Of a stretch of 64,000 bases of DNA, positions 44,425 to 54,037 are shown one piece after another (position 1 is the stretch's first letter; each line of letters opens with the position of its first letter). The translations under genes and the position numbers were made by a program. Under the pieces are notes generated by a model. That model saw only the letters and a program-made list of their open reading frames with translations, ran no database searches and was not told the origin of the DNA. The stretch spans positions 6,165,501-6,229,500 of the forward strand of contig NZ_CP109009.1 in the NCBI RefSeq assembly GCF_036226685.1, written 5' to 3'. The stretch comes from Streptomyces sp. NBC_00690 (GTDB lineage Bacteria; Actinomycetota; Actinomycetes; Streptomycetales; Streptomycetaceae).

Positions 44425-44456
44425 AAGGGACGCCCTCGGCGTCCCTTCTTTCTTTC
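44425..44456 (+). terminator. Intrinsic terminator after the coiled-coil gene
   Basis: A 10-bp stem AAGGGACGCC / GGCGTCCCTT (44425-44434, 44438-44447) followed by CTTTCTTT. One of the few T-tailed terminators in this window. Confidence 0.88.
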
Positions 44457-44607
44457 CCCCAAGCCGTCCCCAAGCCTTTGAGCCTTCCCTCTCACGTCAG
44501 ATCTGCCCCTCACCTTCCTCGGTGAAACCGAACCGAGCGGGCGATGACAGGCCCGAGGGGGTATCTTCCCGACGCTCCGGACGAATCGAAAGGTAGAGTC
44601 CGGATGT

Positions 44608-47600
44608 GTGCACCTCAAGGCCATGACCCTGCGCGGTTTCAAATCCTTCGCGTCCGCGACCACTCTGCGGTTCGAGCCAGGCATCACCTGTGTCGTGGGC
44701 CCGAACGGTTCTGGCAAGTCCAATGTGGTCGACGCGCTTTCCTGGGTGATGGGTGAGCAGGGAGCGAAATCACTGCGTGGCGGGAAGATGGAGGACGTCA
44801 TCTTCGCCGGCACCACGGGCCGGCCGCCGCTCGGTCGGGCCGAGGTGTCCCTCACGATCGACAATTCCGACCGCGCATTGCCCATTGACTATGCCGAAGT
44901 CACCCTTACGCGGATTATGTTCCGCCACGGTGGCAGCGAGTATCAGATCAATGGGGATACCTGCCGTCTTCTCGACATTCAGGAACTGCTCTCCGATTCC
45001 GGTATTGGTCGGGAGATGCACGTGATCGTCGGGCAAGGTCAACTCGACTCCGTACTGCATGCCGACCCGATGGGGCGCCGGGCCTTTATCGAGGAAGCGG
45101 CAGGAGTGCTCAAACACCGCAAGCGCAAGGAAAAGGCGCTGAGGAAACTCGATGCCATGCGGGCGAACCTCGCCCGGGTGCAGGACCTCACCGATGAACT
45201 GCGCCGTCAGCTCAAGCCCTTGGGCCGCCAAGCGGCGGTCGCCCGGCGGGCCGCGGTGATCCAAGCCGATCTGCGCGATGCCCGGCTGCGGCTGCTCGCG
45301 GACGATCTCGTGGCGCTGCGGGACGCGCTGAGCTCAGAGATCGCGGACGAGGCAGCGCTCAAGGAACGCAAGGACGGGGCGGAGGCCGAACTCAAGGCCG
45401 CACTCGCCCGTGAGGCGGACCTGGAGAACGAGGTGAGGCGGCTCGCCCCGAGGCTCCAGCGGGCGCAGCAGGGCTGGTACGAGCTCTCGCAGCTCGCCGA
45501 GCGGGTGCGCGGCACGGTCTCCCTCGCCGATGCTCGGGTCACCAGCGCGAGTGCCCCACCGGTGGACGAACGGCGCGGCCGGGACCCGGAGGACATGGAA
45601 CGCGAAGCGGCAAGGATTCGCGAACAGGAAGCAGAACTGTCCGCCGCCCTGGAAGCGGCGGAGCACGCGCTTGAGGACACCGTCTCCCACCGCGCCGAAC
45701 TGGAGCGCGAACTGGTCGCTGAAGAGCGCCGTCTCAAGGACGCCGCCCGGGCCATCGCCGACCACCGCGAGGGCCTGGCGCGACTGCACGGCCAGGTGAA
45801 CGCAGCCCGCAGCAGGGCATCGGCTGCCCAGTCGGAGATCGACCGGCTGACCACGGCCCGGGACGAGGCCCAGGAGCGGGCGATCGTCGCCCAGGAGGAG
45901 TACGAGAGCCTCAGGTCGGAAGTTGACGACCTGGCAGCGGGTGACGACGAACTCTCCCAGCGCCATGACACCGCCCGCGCGGAACTCGCCGCTGCGGATG
46001 CCGCACTGAGTACGGCCCGGGACGAACTCACCGCCGCCGAACGGGAACGCGCGGCCGTCACCGCACGTCGTGAGGCACTCGCCCTCGGACTGCGGCGCAA
46101 GGACGGCACCGGCGCCCTCCTGGCGGCGAAGGGCCAGCTGAGCGGATTGCTCGGCCCTGCTTCCGAACTGCTCACCGTCTCCCCGGGCCATGAGGTGGCG
46201 GTGGCGGCTGCCCTCGGCGCCGCCGCGGACGCCGTGGCCGTCACCAACCCGACCACCGCCGCCGAGGCCCTGCGCCTGCTGCGCAAGACGGATGCCGGAC
46301 GGGCGGCCATCGTCCTCGGCGGCGCCCCCGAGCCCGACGCCGGCCGGGACCGAGGAATCCCCACCCCGTACGGCCATGAGCCGACCGGTGCGGACCGCAG
46401 CGGTGGACCCGTACGGTCCGGGGGATCGCACGGGGACGAAGGCGACGGAAGGGCACCCGTCCGGGCCGTGGATCTCGTACGCGGCCCAGAAGAGCTGATG
46501 CCAGCGGTCCGTCGACTGCTGCGCGACACCGTCGTCGTCGAGTCCCTGGCAGAGGCCGAGGATCTGATCCGGGCCCGCCCCCAGCTCACCGCCGTGACCG
46601 CTGAAGGCGATGTGTTCGGTGCGCACTTCGCCCAGGGCGGGTCCGCCGGGGCGCCGAGCCTGCTGGAGGTGCAGGCGTCCGTCGACGAAGCGGATGCTGA
46701 GCTGCGCGAACTGGAGCTGCGCTGCGCCGGGCTGGTCACGGCGCAGCAGCGGGCCGTGGAACGTCGTGGCGCGTGCGCGTCGCTGGTGGACGAACTGGGC
46801 GAGCGCCGACGGGCCGCCGAACGCGAGAAGTCCGCGGTCTCGGGCCGGCTGGGGACCCTCGCCGGCCAGGCGCGTGCCGCCGCGGGCGAGGCGGAACGGA
46901 CCGTCGCCGCCGTGGCCAGGGCCGAGGAGGCGTTGGAGCGGTCACGGACCGAAGCCGCAGAACTCTCCGAACGCCTGCTCGTGGCGCAGGAGAGCGCGCC
47001 CTTCGGCCAGGACGACTCCGAGCCCGACACCCATCGACGCGACCGGCTCGCCGCGGACGGTGCCAACGCGCGCCAGACCGAGATGGAAGCCCGTCTCCAA
47101 CTGCGTACCCACGAGGAACGGGTCAAGGGGCTCGCCGGGCGGGCCGATGCACTCGACCGGGGGGCCCGTGTGGAGCGTGAGGCGAGGGCCAGGGCCGAGC
47201 AGCGGCGCAATCGGATGCGCCACGAGGCTTCCGTGGCCGCGGCCGTTGCGGCAGGTGCCCGCCAGGTGCTCGCCCACGCCGAGGTCTCTTTGGTGCGGGT
47301 GGAGAGGGAGCGGGTCGCCGCCGAGGGGGCGAAGGCGGAGCGCGAGCGCGAGTTGACCGCCGCCCGCACCCGGGGGCGTGAACTCAAGGGCGAACTCGAC
47401 AAGCTCACCGACTCCGTCCACCGCGGCGAGGTACTCGGAGCCGAGAAGCGGCTGCGGATCGAGCAGTTGGAGACCCGGGCGCTGGAGGAGCTGGGGGTGG
47501 AGCCGGCAGGGCTGATCGCCGAGTACGGCCCGGACCAGCCCGTACCGCCTTCCCTGCCCGCCGACGGGGAGGAACTGCCTGATGACCCCGAGCACCCGCG

Positions 47601-48267
47601 CCACCAGGCGAGGCCCTTCGTCCGGGGGGAACAGGAGAAGCGCCTGAAGTCGGCGGAGCGGGCCTATCAACAGCTCGGCAAGGTGAACCCGCTCGCCCTG
47701 GAGGAGTTCTCCGCGCTGGAGGAGCGCCACCAGTTCCTCTCCGAGCAGCTCGAAGACCTCAAGAAGACCCGCACCGACCTCCTCCAGGTGGTGAAGGAGG
47801 TCGACGAGCGCGTCGAACAGGTCTTCAGCGAGGCGTTCAGGGACACTGCCCGGGAGTTCGAAGGTGTGTTCTCACGGCTGTTCCCCGGCGGTGAGGGGCG
47901 GTTGATCCTCACCGACCCCGACAACATGCTCACCTCCGGGGTGGATGTGGAAGCCAGGCCACCGGGCAAGAAGGTCAAGCGGCTTTCCCTGCTCTCCGGC
48001 GGGGAGCGCTCACTGACCGCGGTGGCGATGCTGGTGTCCATCTTCAAGGCCCGGCCGAGCCCCTTCTACGTCATGGACGAGGTCGAGGCCGCACTCGACG
48101 ACACCAACCTCCAGCGACTGATCCGGATCATGCAGGAGCTCCAGGAGTCCTCGCAGCTCATCGTGATCACTCACCAGAAGCGGACGATGGAGGTCGCGGA
48201 CGCGTTGTACGGGGTCTCCATGCAGGGCGACGGCGTCTCCAAGGTCATCAGCCAGCGGCTGCGCTGA
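44608..48267 (+). CDS. smc: Chromosome segregation ATPase SMC
   Basis: A 1219-residue SMC. Walker A is VVGPNGSGKSNVVDAL near residues 30-45. Two coiled-coil arms (~165-495 and ~690-1030) flank a hinge at ~505-680 (GPASELLTVSPGHEVAVAAALG, then FAQGGSAGAPSLLEVQASVDEA). The signature LSLLSGGERSLTAVAML and Walker B FYVMDEVEAALDD are near the end. SMC with ScpAB condenses and segregates chromosomes, needed for sporulation septation in Streptomyces. The hinge has a Gly/Asp-rich insert of ~40 residues (46335-46460). The GTG at 44608 has AGGTAGAG upstream. Confidence 0.96.
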   Translation: MHLKAMTLRGFKSFASATTLRFEPGITCVVGPNGSGKSNVVDALSWVMGEQGAKSLRGGKMEDVIFAGTTGRPPLGRAEVSLTIDNSDRALPIDYAEVTLTRIMFRHGGSEYQINGDTCRLLDIQELLSDSGIGREMHVIVGQGQLDSVLHADPMGRRAFIEEAAGVLKHRKRKEKALRKLDAMRANLARVQDLTDELRRQLKPLGRQAAVARRAAVIQADLRDARLRLLADDLVALRDALSSEIADEAALKERKDGAEAELKAALAREADLENEVRRLAPRLQRAQQGWYELSQLAERVRGTVSLADARVTSASAPPVDERRGRDPEDMEREAARIREQEAELSAALEAAEHALEDTVSHRAELERELVAEERRLKDAARAIADHREGLARLHGQVNAARSRASAAQSEIDRLTTARDEAQERAIVAQEEYESLRSEVDDLAAGDDELSQRHDTARAELAAADAALSTARDELTAAERERAAVTARREALALGLRRKDGTGALLAAKGQLSGLLGPASELLTVSPGHEVAVAAALGAAADAVAVTNPTTAAEALRLLRKTDAGRAAIVLGGAPEPDAGRDRGIPTPYGHEPTGADRSGGPVRSGGSHGDEGDGRAPVRAVDLVRGPEELMPAVRRLLRDTVVVESLAEAEDLIRARPQLTAVTAEGDVFGAHFAQGGSAGAPSLLEVQASVDEADAELRELELRCAGLVTAQQRAVERRGACASLVDELGERRRAAEREKSAVSGRLGTLAGQARAAAGEAERTVAAVARAEEALERSRTEAAELSERLLVAQESAPFGQDDSEPDTHRRDRLAADGANARQTEMEARLQLRTHEERVKGLAGRADALDRGARVEREARARAEQRRNRMRHEASVAAAVAAGARQVLAHAEVSLVRVERERVAAEGAKAERERELTAARTRGRELKGELDKLTDSVHRGEVLGAEKRLRIEQLETRALEELGVEPAGLIAEYGPDQPVPPSLPADGEELPDDPEHPRHQARPFVRGEQEKRLKSAERAYQQLGKVNPLALEEFSALEERHQFLSEQLEDLKKTRTDLLQVVKEVDERVEQVFSEAFRDTAREFEGVFSRLFPGGEGRLILTDPDNMLTSGVDVEARPPGKKVKRLSLLSGGERSLTAVAMLVSIFKARPSPFYVMDEVEAALDDTNLQRLIRIMQELQESSQLIVITHQKRTMEVADALYGVSMQGDGVSKVISQRLR

Positions 48268-48522
48268 TCGACGCCGCTCGGCGATGACCTGCCGTCAGGC
48301 ATAAGGCGTACGGCATACGGTCAGCGCTGAGCGGAGCCCTCGGTGGGCGCGGCCCGTGTCAGGCGTTCGGCCCATGCCCGGTGGTGGCTCAGGGGCCGCC
48401 GTGCCCCACTGGAAGGGCTCGCCCCCGCTTGTTGGACGGCCCGCGGTCACCTGGCCCCCGTGCATCCCCGTCTTTTCGGGGAACACGTGGACCGCCAGGA
48501 GCCCCACGCCCCAGGAGTACAT

Positions 48523-49941
48523 GTGACCAGCACCGCACAGCCACCGCCTTCGGGGGCCCGTGACGCGCACCCCGAGCACCTCGGCCACGTCATCTTCATC
48601 ACGGCCTCAGCCGCCATGGGCGGATTCCTCTTCGGCTACGACAGCTCGGTCATCAATGGCGCCGTCGAAGCGATCCGCGATCGCTACGAGATCGGTTCGG
48701 GCGCGTTGGCCCAGGTCATCGCCATCGCCCTGATCGGCTGTGCGATCGGTGCCGCCACCGCCGGCCGGATCGCCGACCGCATCGGCCGCATCCTGTGCAT
48801 GCGGATCGCGGCCGTCCTGTTCACCGTCAGTGCCATCGGCTCGGCCCTGCCCTTCGCCCTCTGGGACCTGGCGATGTGGCGCATCATCGGTGGATTCGCG
48901 ATCGGCATGGCATCGGTCATCGGCCCGGCGTACATCGCGGAGGTCTCGCCCCCCGCCTACCGCGGTCGGCTCGCCTCCTTCCAGCAGGCCGCCATCGTCA
49001 TCGGCATCGCGGTCTCGCAGTTGGTCAACTTCGGCATCCTCCAGATCGCCGACGGTGACCAGCGCGGTGAGATCGGCGGTCTCGAAGCCTGGCAGTGGAT
49101 GCTCGGTGTGATGGTCGTCCCGGCCGTGCTGTACGGGCTGTTGTCCTTCGCGATCCCCGAGTCCCCGCGCTATCTGATCTCCGTGGGGAAGGTCGACCGG
49201 GCCAAGCGCGTGCTGGCCGAAGTCGAGGGCGAGCACATCGACCTCGATGCCCGGGTCACCGAGATCGACCTGGCGATGAAGCGCGAACACAAGTCCACCT
49301 TCAAGGACCTGCTCGGCTCCCGTTTCGGTTTCCTGCCGATCGTCTGGGTCGGCATCGGACTGTCCGTCTTCCAACAACTCGTTGGCATCAACGTCGCGTT
49401 CTACTACTCGTCCACGCTCTGGCAGTCCGTCGGCATCGACCCGACGAGTTCCTTCTTCTACTCGTTCACCACGTCGATCGTGAACATCATCGGCACTGTG
49501 ATCGCGATGCTGTTCGTGGACCGGATCGGGCGCAGGCCACTGGCCCTCATCGGTTCCGCCGGCATGGCGGTCGCCCTCGCCTTCGAAGCCTGGGCGTTCT
49601 CAGCGGACCTCGTGGACGGCAAGCTCCCCTCTACCGAGGGCACGGTCGCGCTCGTCGCCGCCCATGTCTTCGTCCTCTTCTTCGCGCTCTCCTGGGGCGT
49701 GGTGGTCTGGGTCTTCCTGGGCGAGATGTTCCCCAACCGCATTCGCGCCGCCGCCCTCGGCGTCGCCGCTTCCGCCCAGTGGATCGCCAACTGGGCGATC
49801 ACCGCGAGCTTCCCGAGCCTGTCGGACTGGAACCTCTCCGCCACGTACGTCATCTACGCGTCCTTCGCCGTCCTCTCGATCCCCTTCGTGCTGCTGTTCG
49901 TCAAGGAGACCAAGGGCAAGGCGTTGGAGGAGATGGGCTGA
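48523..49941 (+). CDS. glcP: MFS sugar permease, glucose type
   Basis: A 472-residue major-facilitator sugar:proton symporter with 12 predicted helices. Sugar-transport signatures: FGYDSSVINGAVEAI, RIADRIGRI, PESPRYLISVGK, QQLVGINVAFYYSS and DRIGRRPLALIG. The MFS glucose permease of Streptomyces (GlcP) lies next to smc and ftsY in S. coelicolor as I recall, which supports the name. The GTG at 48523 follows AGGAG at 6 bases. The upstream 255 bp hold its promoter. A convergent terminator follows. Confidence 0.88.
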   Translation: MTSTAQPPPSGARDAHPEHLGHVIFITASAAMGGFLFGYDSSVINGAVEAIRDRYEIGSGALAQVIAIALIGCAIGAATAGRIADRIGRILCMRIAAVLFTVSAIGSALPFALWDLAMWRIIGGFAIGMASVIGPAYIAEVSPPAYRGRLASFQQAAIVIGIAVSQLVNFGILQIADGDQRGEIGGLEAWQWMLGVMVVPAVLYGLLSFAIPESPRYLISVGKVDRAKRVLAEVEGEHIDLDARVTEIDLAMKREHKSTFKDLLGSRFGFLPIVWVGIGLSVFQQLVGINVAFYYSSTLWQSVGIDPTSSFFYSFTTSIVNIIGTVIAMLFVDRIGRRPLALIGSAGMAVALAFEAWAFSADLVDGKLPSTEGTVALVAAHVFVLFFALSWGVVVWVFLGEMFPNRIRAAALGVAASAQWIANWAITASFPSLSDWNLSATYVIYASFAVLSIPFVLLFVKETKGKALEEMG

Positions 49942-49980
49942 GGCTCCTTCCCGCGGCTTCCCACTGAGTTGCTCAGGGAA

Positions 49981-50025
49981 TGCGGGGTGCCCGCTGCCAG
50001 CCGTAGCTGGAGCGGGCACCCCGCA
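49981..50025. terminator. Bidirectional terminator between glcP and the acetyltransferase gene
   Basis: A perfect 15-bp stem (49981-49995 with 50011-50025) whose 15-base loop contains a further CCAG/CTGG stem. It lies between convergent genes. Confidence 0.88.
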
Positions 50026-50048
50026 CCCCGAGAATCACCGGCGGGGTG

Positions 50049-51278
50049 TCAGAACTCGTCCGTGGTGTGGGGGAGCAGTTCCGTACGGGCCGCCGCGTCC
50101 CAGGCGCGCGCCGCGCCCACGGTGTGTTCGCGCACCAGACCCGCCCGGACCAGTTCGCCCGCGCTCTGGTCGCCCAGATAGCACGCGGCCAGTTCCCGTA
50201 CGTCGAACGTGAGGTCCGCGGGGGCATCGGTGGGGGAGACCTCCGCCCGACCCCCGGCCCCGACCGTGACCCGGTATCGCCCCGCGTTGTCCGGCAACCC
50301 GTCGTCCGTCACTTCCAGCACCAGATCCACCGGAGCGGACCAGGTCCGTCCCTGGAGGGCCGCCGCCACGTCCACGAGCCTCAGCCACAGCGCCGGAAAC
50401 TCCTGGGTCACCCGCGCCCGGTCGCGGTCGGCGGCGAAACGCAGCAGTGGATCGTCCAGCGGACGCCCCCATGCACGGACCTTGTCCGCCAGGTCGATCG
50501 AGGCGACGTACTGCCAGAGCGCGGCGGCGACGGCCGGCGAATCGGCCTCTAGCTCCCGCAGATGTACGGTGCCCCGGCCCTCGTCATCGGTGAGGGTGCG
50601 GTAGATGACGTAACCCGCGGGCGGCTGTCCAGGGTCCCCGATGGTGACCACACGGGGCGGACTGAAGTCGTCGTTCTCTTCATCTTCCTCGGGCAGGATG
50701 TGGGTACGCCACCAGAAGTCGTCCCTGGCCACCCGGCCCGCCCGCTCGGTGCGGGCCGCGGAGTGCCGAGCGCCGATCACGCTCGGCGCGTCCTGTGGGG
50801 AAACCAACCGCAGGGGCCTGCCGTCGGCAGTGATCCGCAGCTCCAGGGGAGTGTCCGCATCGATCTCCACGGTGTACGAACGGGTCGCCGGCTCAAATCC
50901 GAAGCGGCCGTAAATGCCCGTCTCCGACACCCACAGGGCAGCCAGCGGTTGGCCGTCGGCGGCACAGCGGCGCCATAGCTCGGCGAGCATGCCGCTGAGC
51001 ACACCACGACGGCGGTGCGTCGGCGCCACCGAGACGAAGGTCACCCCCGCGCAGGGCAGCTCAGAGCCCGGCACCGAGAGGTTCAGCCGGTGGGCGGCGA
51101 GCAGGCCGACGAGCTCACCCCCCTCGTACGCCCCGATGCGGTCGCAGCGCTCCAGGATCTCCCGGTGCAGCTTGCGCACCTCGTCCTCGCAGTTCTTCCC
51201 CAGGAACACGAGGTAGTGGAGATCCAGGGCGCGATCGAGGTGCGCCTCCGGGATGGTCCGATACTCCAAGTCGGTCAT
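50049..51278 (-). CDS. Eis-like GNAT N-acetyltransferase
   Basis: A 409-residue protein with the three-part Eis layout: an N-terminal GNAT domain with acetyl-CoA loop VAPTHRRRGVLSGML near 83-97 and a Tyr in ETGIYGRFGF, a second GNAT-like middle domain, and a C-terminal SCP2-like domain (VDLVLEVTDDGLPD, then ELAACYLG). The last residue is Phe. In Eis the C-terminal carboxylate of a Phe and a Tyr act in catalysis, so both features are consistent. Eis-type enzymes acetylate aminoglycosides and lysines; the substrate here is unknown. Confidence 0.88.
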   Translation of the reverse strand: MTDLEYRTIPEAHLDRALDLHYLVFLGKNCEDEVRKLHREILERCDRIGAYEGGELVGLLAAHRLNLSVPGSELPCAGVTFVSVAPTHRRRGVLSGMLAELWRRCAADGQPLAALWVSETGIYGRFGFEPATRSYTVEIDADTPLELRITADGRPLRLVSPQDAPSVIGARHSAARTERAGRVARDDFWWRTHILPEEDEENDDFSPPRVVTIGDPGQPPAGYVIYRTLTDDEGRGTVHLRELEADSPAVAAALWQYVASIDLADKVRAWGRPLDDPLLRFAADRDRARVTQEFPALWLRLVDVAAALQGRTWSAPVDLVLEVTDDGLPDNAGRYRVTVGAGGRAEVSPTDAPADLTFDVRELAACYLGDQSAGELVRAGLVREHTVGAARAWDAAARTELLPHTTDEF

Positions 51279-51453
51279 GGACGGACGCTAGCCCGCGCCG
51301 GGCGGACAGTCATCCGGGTTTTTCGCGACCTGCCGGTGCCGGTGCGGTTCCGGTGCCGGGACCGCCGGGGGGACAGCCCCGACACGGGCCAAGGCGCGCT
51401 GTGGCGGCGTGGGCGACGGCCTTCCATGGGGCGTGACCGATACTGGGGACGTT

Positions 51454-52668
51454 ATGGAAATCGTCATCCTTGCTGTAGTCATCGCCCTGGTCGCCGTCGG
51501 TGCGATCAGCGGGCTCGTGATCGGCAGCCGCAAGAAGAAGCAGCTGCCGCCATCGGCCCCGCCGTCCGCGCCGACCATCACCGCTCCGCCCGCCGAGCCG
51601 CACGTCGGCGACGAGGCGGAGACACCGCGGGAAGAACCGCGCCGCACGATCGAAGAGGTCGACCTCCCGGCAGCCGACGAGGCCACCGCCTCCCCGGTCG
51701 CTGTCGAGGACCCGGTGGTCGCGGCCCCCGAGATCGAGGTCCCGGCCCCCACCGCCGGCCGACTGATCCGACTGCGTTCCCGACTGGCCCGCTCGCAGAA
51801 CTCCCTGGGCAAGGGCCTGCTCACCCTGTTGTCCCGCGAGCACCTCGACGAGGACACCTGGGAGGAGATCGAGGAGACCCTCCTGATCGCCGACGTCGGT
51901 GTCGCACCGACGCAGGAGCTGGTGGGACGGCTGCGCGAGCGGGTGAGGGTGCTGGGCACCCGTACCCCCGAGCAGCTGCGCGCCCTGCTGCGGGAGGAGC
52001 TGCTCACCCTCGTCGGCACCGACTTCGACCGTCAGGTCAAGACCGAGAGCGGTCTGGACACGCCCGGTGTCGTCATGGTCGTCGGGGTCAACGGCACCGG
52101 AAAGACCACCACCACCGGAAAGCTCGCTCGCGTGCTCGTCGCGGACGGCCGTTCGGTCGTCCTCGGGGCGGCGGACACCTTCCGCGCCGCGGCGGCCGAC
52201 CAGCTCCAGACCTGGGGCGATCGCGTCGGAGCGCGGACCGTCCGCGGTCCCGAGGGCGGCGACCCGGCGTCGATCGCCTTCGACGCGGTCAAGGAGGGCA
52301 TCGCCGAGGGCGCCGATGTGGTGCTGATCGACACGGCGGGCCGCCTCCACACCAAGACCGGCCTGATGGACGAGCTGGGCAAGGTCAAGCGCGTCGTCGA
52401 GAAGCACGGCCCGCTGGACGAGGTACTGCTGGTGCTCGATGCCACCACCGGGCAGAACGGCCTGGTGCAGGCGCGGGTCTTCGCGGAGGTCGTCGACATC
52501 ACCGGCATCGTGCTGACCAAGCTGGACGGCACCGCCAAGGGCGGCATCGTCGTGGCGGTCCAGCGGGAGCTGGGCGTACCGGTCAAGCTGGTCGGTCTCG
52601 GCGAGGGAGCGGACGACCTCGCCCCCTTCGAGCCGGAGGCGTTCGTCGACGCGTTGATCGGCGACTGA
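51454..52668 (+). CDS. ftsY: Signal recognition particle receptor FtsY
   Basis: A 404-residue SRP receptor GTPase. Unusually for the family but normal for actinomycetes, it starts with a membrane helix (residues 2-25). An acidic/Pro-rich A-region (~30-100) and the NG domain follow: GVNGTGKTTTTGKLA near 210, ADTFRAAAADQL, DTAGRLHT near 293, TKLDGTAKGG and GLGEGADDLAPF. It docks Ffh-bound ribosomes at the membrane; ffh lies 8 kb downstream. The ATG at 51454 follows GGGGA. Confidence 0.96.
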   Translation: MEIVILAVVIALVAVGAISGLVIGSRKKKQLPPSAPPSAPTITAPPAEPHVGDEAETPREEPRRTIEEVDLPAADEATASPVAVEDPVVAAPEIEVPAPTAGRLIRLRSRLARSQNSLGKGLLTLLSREHLDEDTWEEIEETLLIADVGVAPTQELVGRLRERVRVLGTRTPEQLRALLREELLTLVGTDFDRQVKTESGLDTPGVVMVVGVNGTGKTTTTGKLARVLVADGRSVVLGAADTFRAAAADQLQTWGDRVGARTVRGPEGGDPASIAFDAVKEGIAEGADVVLIDTAGRLHTKTGLMDELGKVKRVVEKHGPLDEVLLVLDATTGQNGLVQARVFAEVVDITGIVLTKLDGTAKGGIVVAVQRELGVPVKLVGLGEGADDLAPFEPEAFVDALIGD

Positions 52669-52735
52669 TCCGGCCTCGCCGCTTTGAGCGGCCGGCCGGG
52701 CCAAGTGGCCCGCGGGCTCGTCGCGAACGACGGGA

Positions 52736-52775
52736 GAGTGCCCGGCGCATGCTCAGCGCATGCGACCGGGCACTC
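52736..52775. terminator. Hairpin between ftsY and the convergent primase-like gene
   Basis: Arms 52736-52752 and 52758-52775 form a 17-bp stem with one bulge and loop TCAGC, 67 bp after ftsY. Likely bidirectional. Confidence 0.8.
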
Positions 52776-52906
52776 CTGTGTCTCGGCCGGTACGGAACAC
52801 GCCCCCGATGGACGATCGGGCGCAGGACCCCGCCACACATGAGCTGTGCCCGGTGACCCCGATGGGATCCACGGCGGCGGGCTCGCCGGTGCCCGGGACA
52901 ACGCGC

Positions 52907-53623
52907 CTAGATCGTCGAGCGATGGCAGATGTACGCCAGGGTGCCCAGGAGCAGTCGTGCCTCGGGGGGTGCCGTGGAGGTCGAGAGGGCGCCCGTGCCC
53001 TCCTCGCCGTCCGTGTCGTCGCTCTGGTACGCCATGTCGAGGGTCGGTGGCCGAAGCCAGCTCACCTGCCCGAGGCCGCCGCGATCGGATGGGGGAGCGG
53101 TGATGTGGTCGCCCGGCCCCAGACAGTGCAGATCCAGATCTGCATCGTCCCAGCCCATCCGGTACAGCAGTTCGGGGAGGTCGCCCGCAGCGCCCGGCGC
53201 CACGAAGAACTGGCACCGTCCGTCGGGGGTCATCGAGACCGGACCGAGCGGCAGCCCCATGCGTTCGAGTCGCACCAGCGCTCGGCGGCCCGCGGAAGCG
53301 GCGACATCGAGGATGTCGAAGGTCCGACCGACGGGGAGGAGCAGGGTGGCGCCGGGCACCTTGGACCAGGCCCGGGACACCTCGTCGAGCGTCGCGCCCG
53401 CGGGGATCTCCGCGGCGTGGGGGAGCGGGTGCGCCCCCGGAGCGATGCAGTCCGAGGCGCCGCAGGAGCAGACGCCGTCGGTCGCCCGGGCCCCGGGGAC
53501 CACGGTCCAGCCCCACAGCCCTGTGTACTCAGCCACCACGGTGCACTCTGCGGTGCGGCCACGGCGTCGTGAGCCGGACCGGATGTCTCGGATCCCGCGG
53601 CTACTGCCGATCGTGAAGCCCAT
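52907..53623 (-). CDS. Primase/polymerase (Prim-Pol)-like protein
   Basis: A 238-residue protein resembling the N-terminal part of bifunctional DNA primase/polymerase proteins: AEYTGLWGWTVVPGARA, the Cys motif CSCGASDCIAPGAHPLP, then ATLLLPVGRTFDILDVAA and GRCQFFVAPGA. In true Prim-Pol the catalytic D-x-D follows the hhG stretch; here FDILDV is present, but the second and third catalytic His/Asp are not obvious, and no helicase follows. It may be a non-catalytic derivative. The ATG at 53623 follows GGAGGGGG. It is convergent with ftsY and divergent from nsdA. Confidence 0.78.
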   Translation of the reverse strand: MGFTIGSSRGIRDIRSGSRRRGRTAECTVVAEYTGLWGWTVVPGARATDGVCSCGASDCIAPGAHPLPHAAEIPAGATLDEVSRAWSKVPGATLLLPVGRTFDILDVAASAGRRALVRLERMGLPLGPVSMTPDGRCQFFVAPGAAGDLPELLYRMGWDDADLDLHCLGPGDHITAPPSDRGGLGQVSWLRPPTLDMAYQSDDTDGEEGTGALSTSTAPPEARLLLGTLAYICHRSTI

Positions 53624-54037
53624 GCCCCCTCCAACGGGTCGTGCTCGCCGGTGGTTACGACCCGAAGTCTCCCCGTAACACAGCGTCGCCATCAGTGATG
53701 TTCGGGTGGCTTGTGGTGGCGCGAGGGGGAGTGCGCATGGTGCTGCACGCCTGCCCGGACACCGCTCCGCCGCCTCCTGGTCCTTGTCTGTCAAGTGAAT
53801 CGCGCCCAACGGGGCGGCAGTTCATTCAAAGGGGTGGCGAATGGTGGCGTTTGTGGAATCGCGCTCGCGTGAGGGGTGATCGTAGGATTACTTTGAGTGT
53901 GCTGACCCTGGAGTTGTGCGGACCCATGGGCATGTCGCGACCCGTCCCGGGGGATTCGTTTCCTTGTTCGGCGGGTGCCTCCTCCATGCAAACCGCCCCA
54001 ACCCACGGCATTCTGGTAGGGGTTGGAGCTTCGGGGC
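53624..54037. promoter_or_regulatory. 414-bp divergent promoter region of the Prim-Pol-like gene and nsdA
   Basis: 53770-53910 is AT-richer than average and is the likely promoter zone for nsdA, leaving a leader over 100 nt. Small open frames cross it but have no ribosome site and no recognisable product. No clear operator found. Confidence 0.4.
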
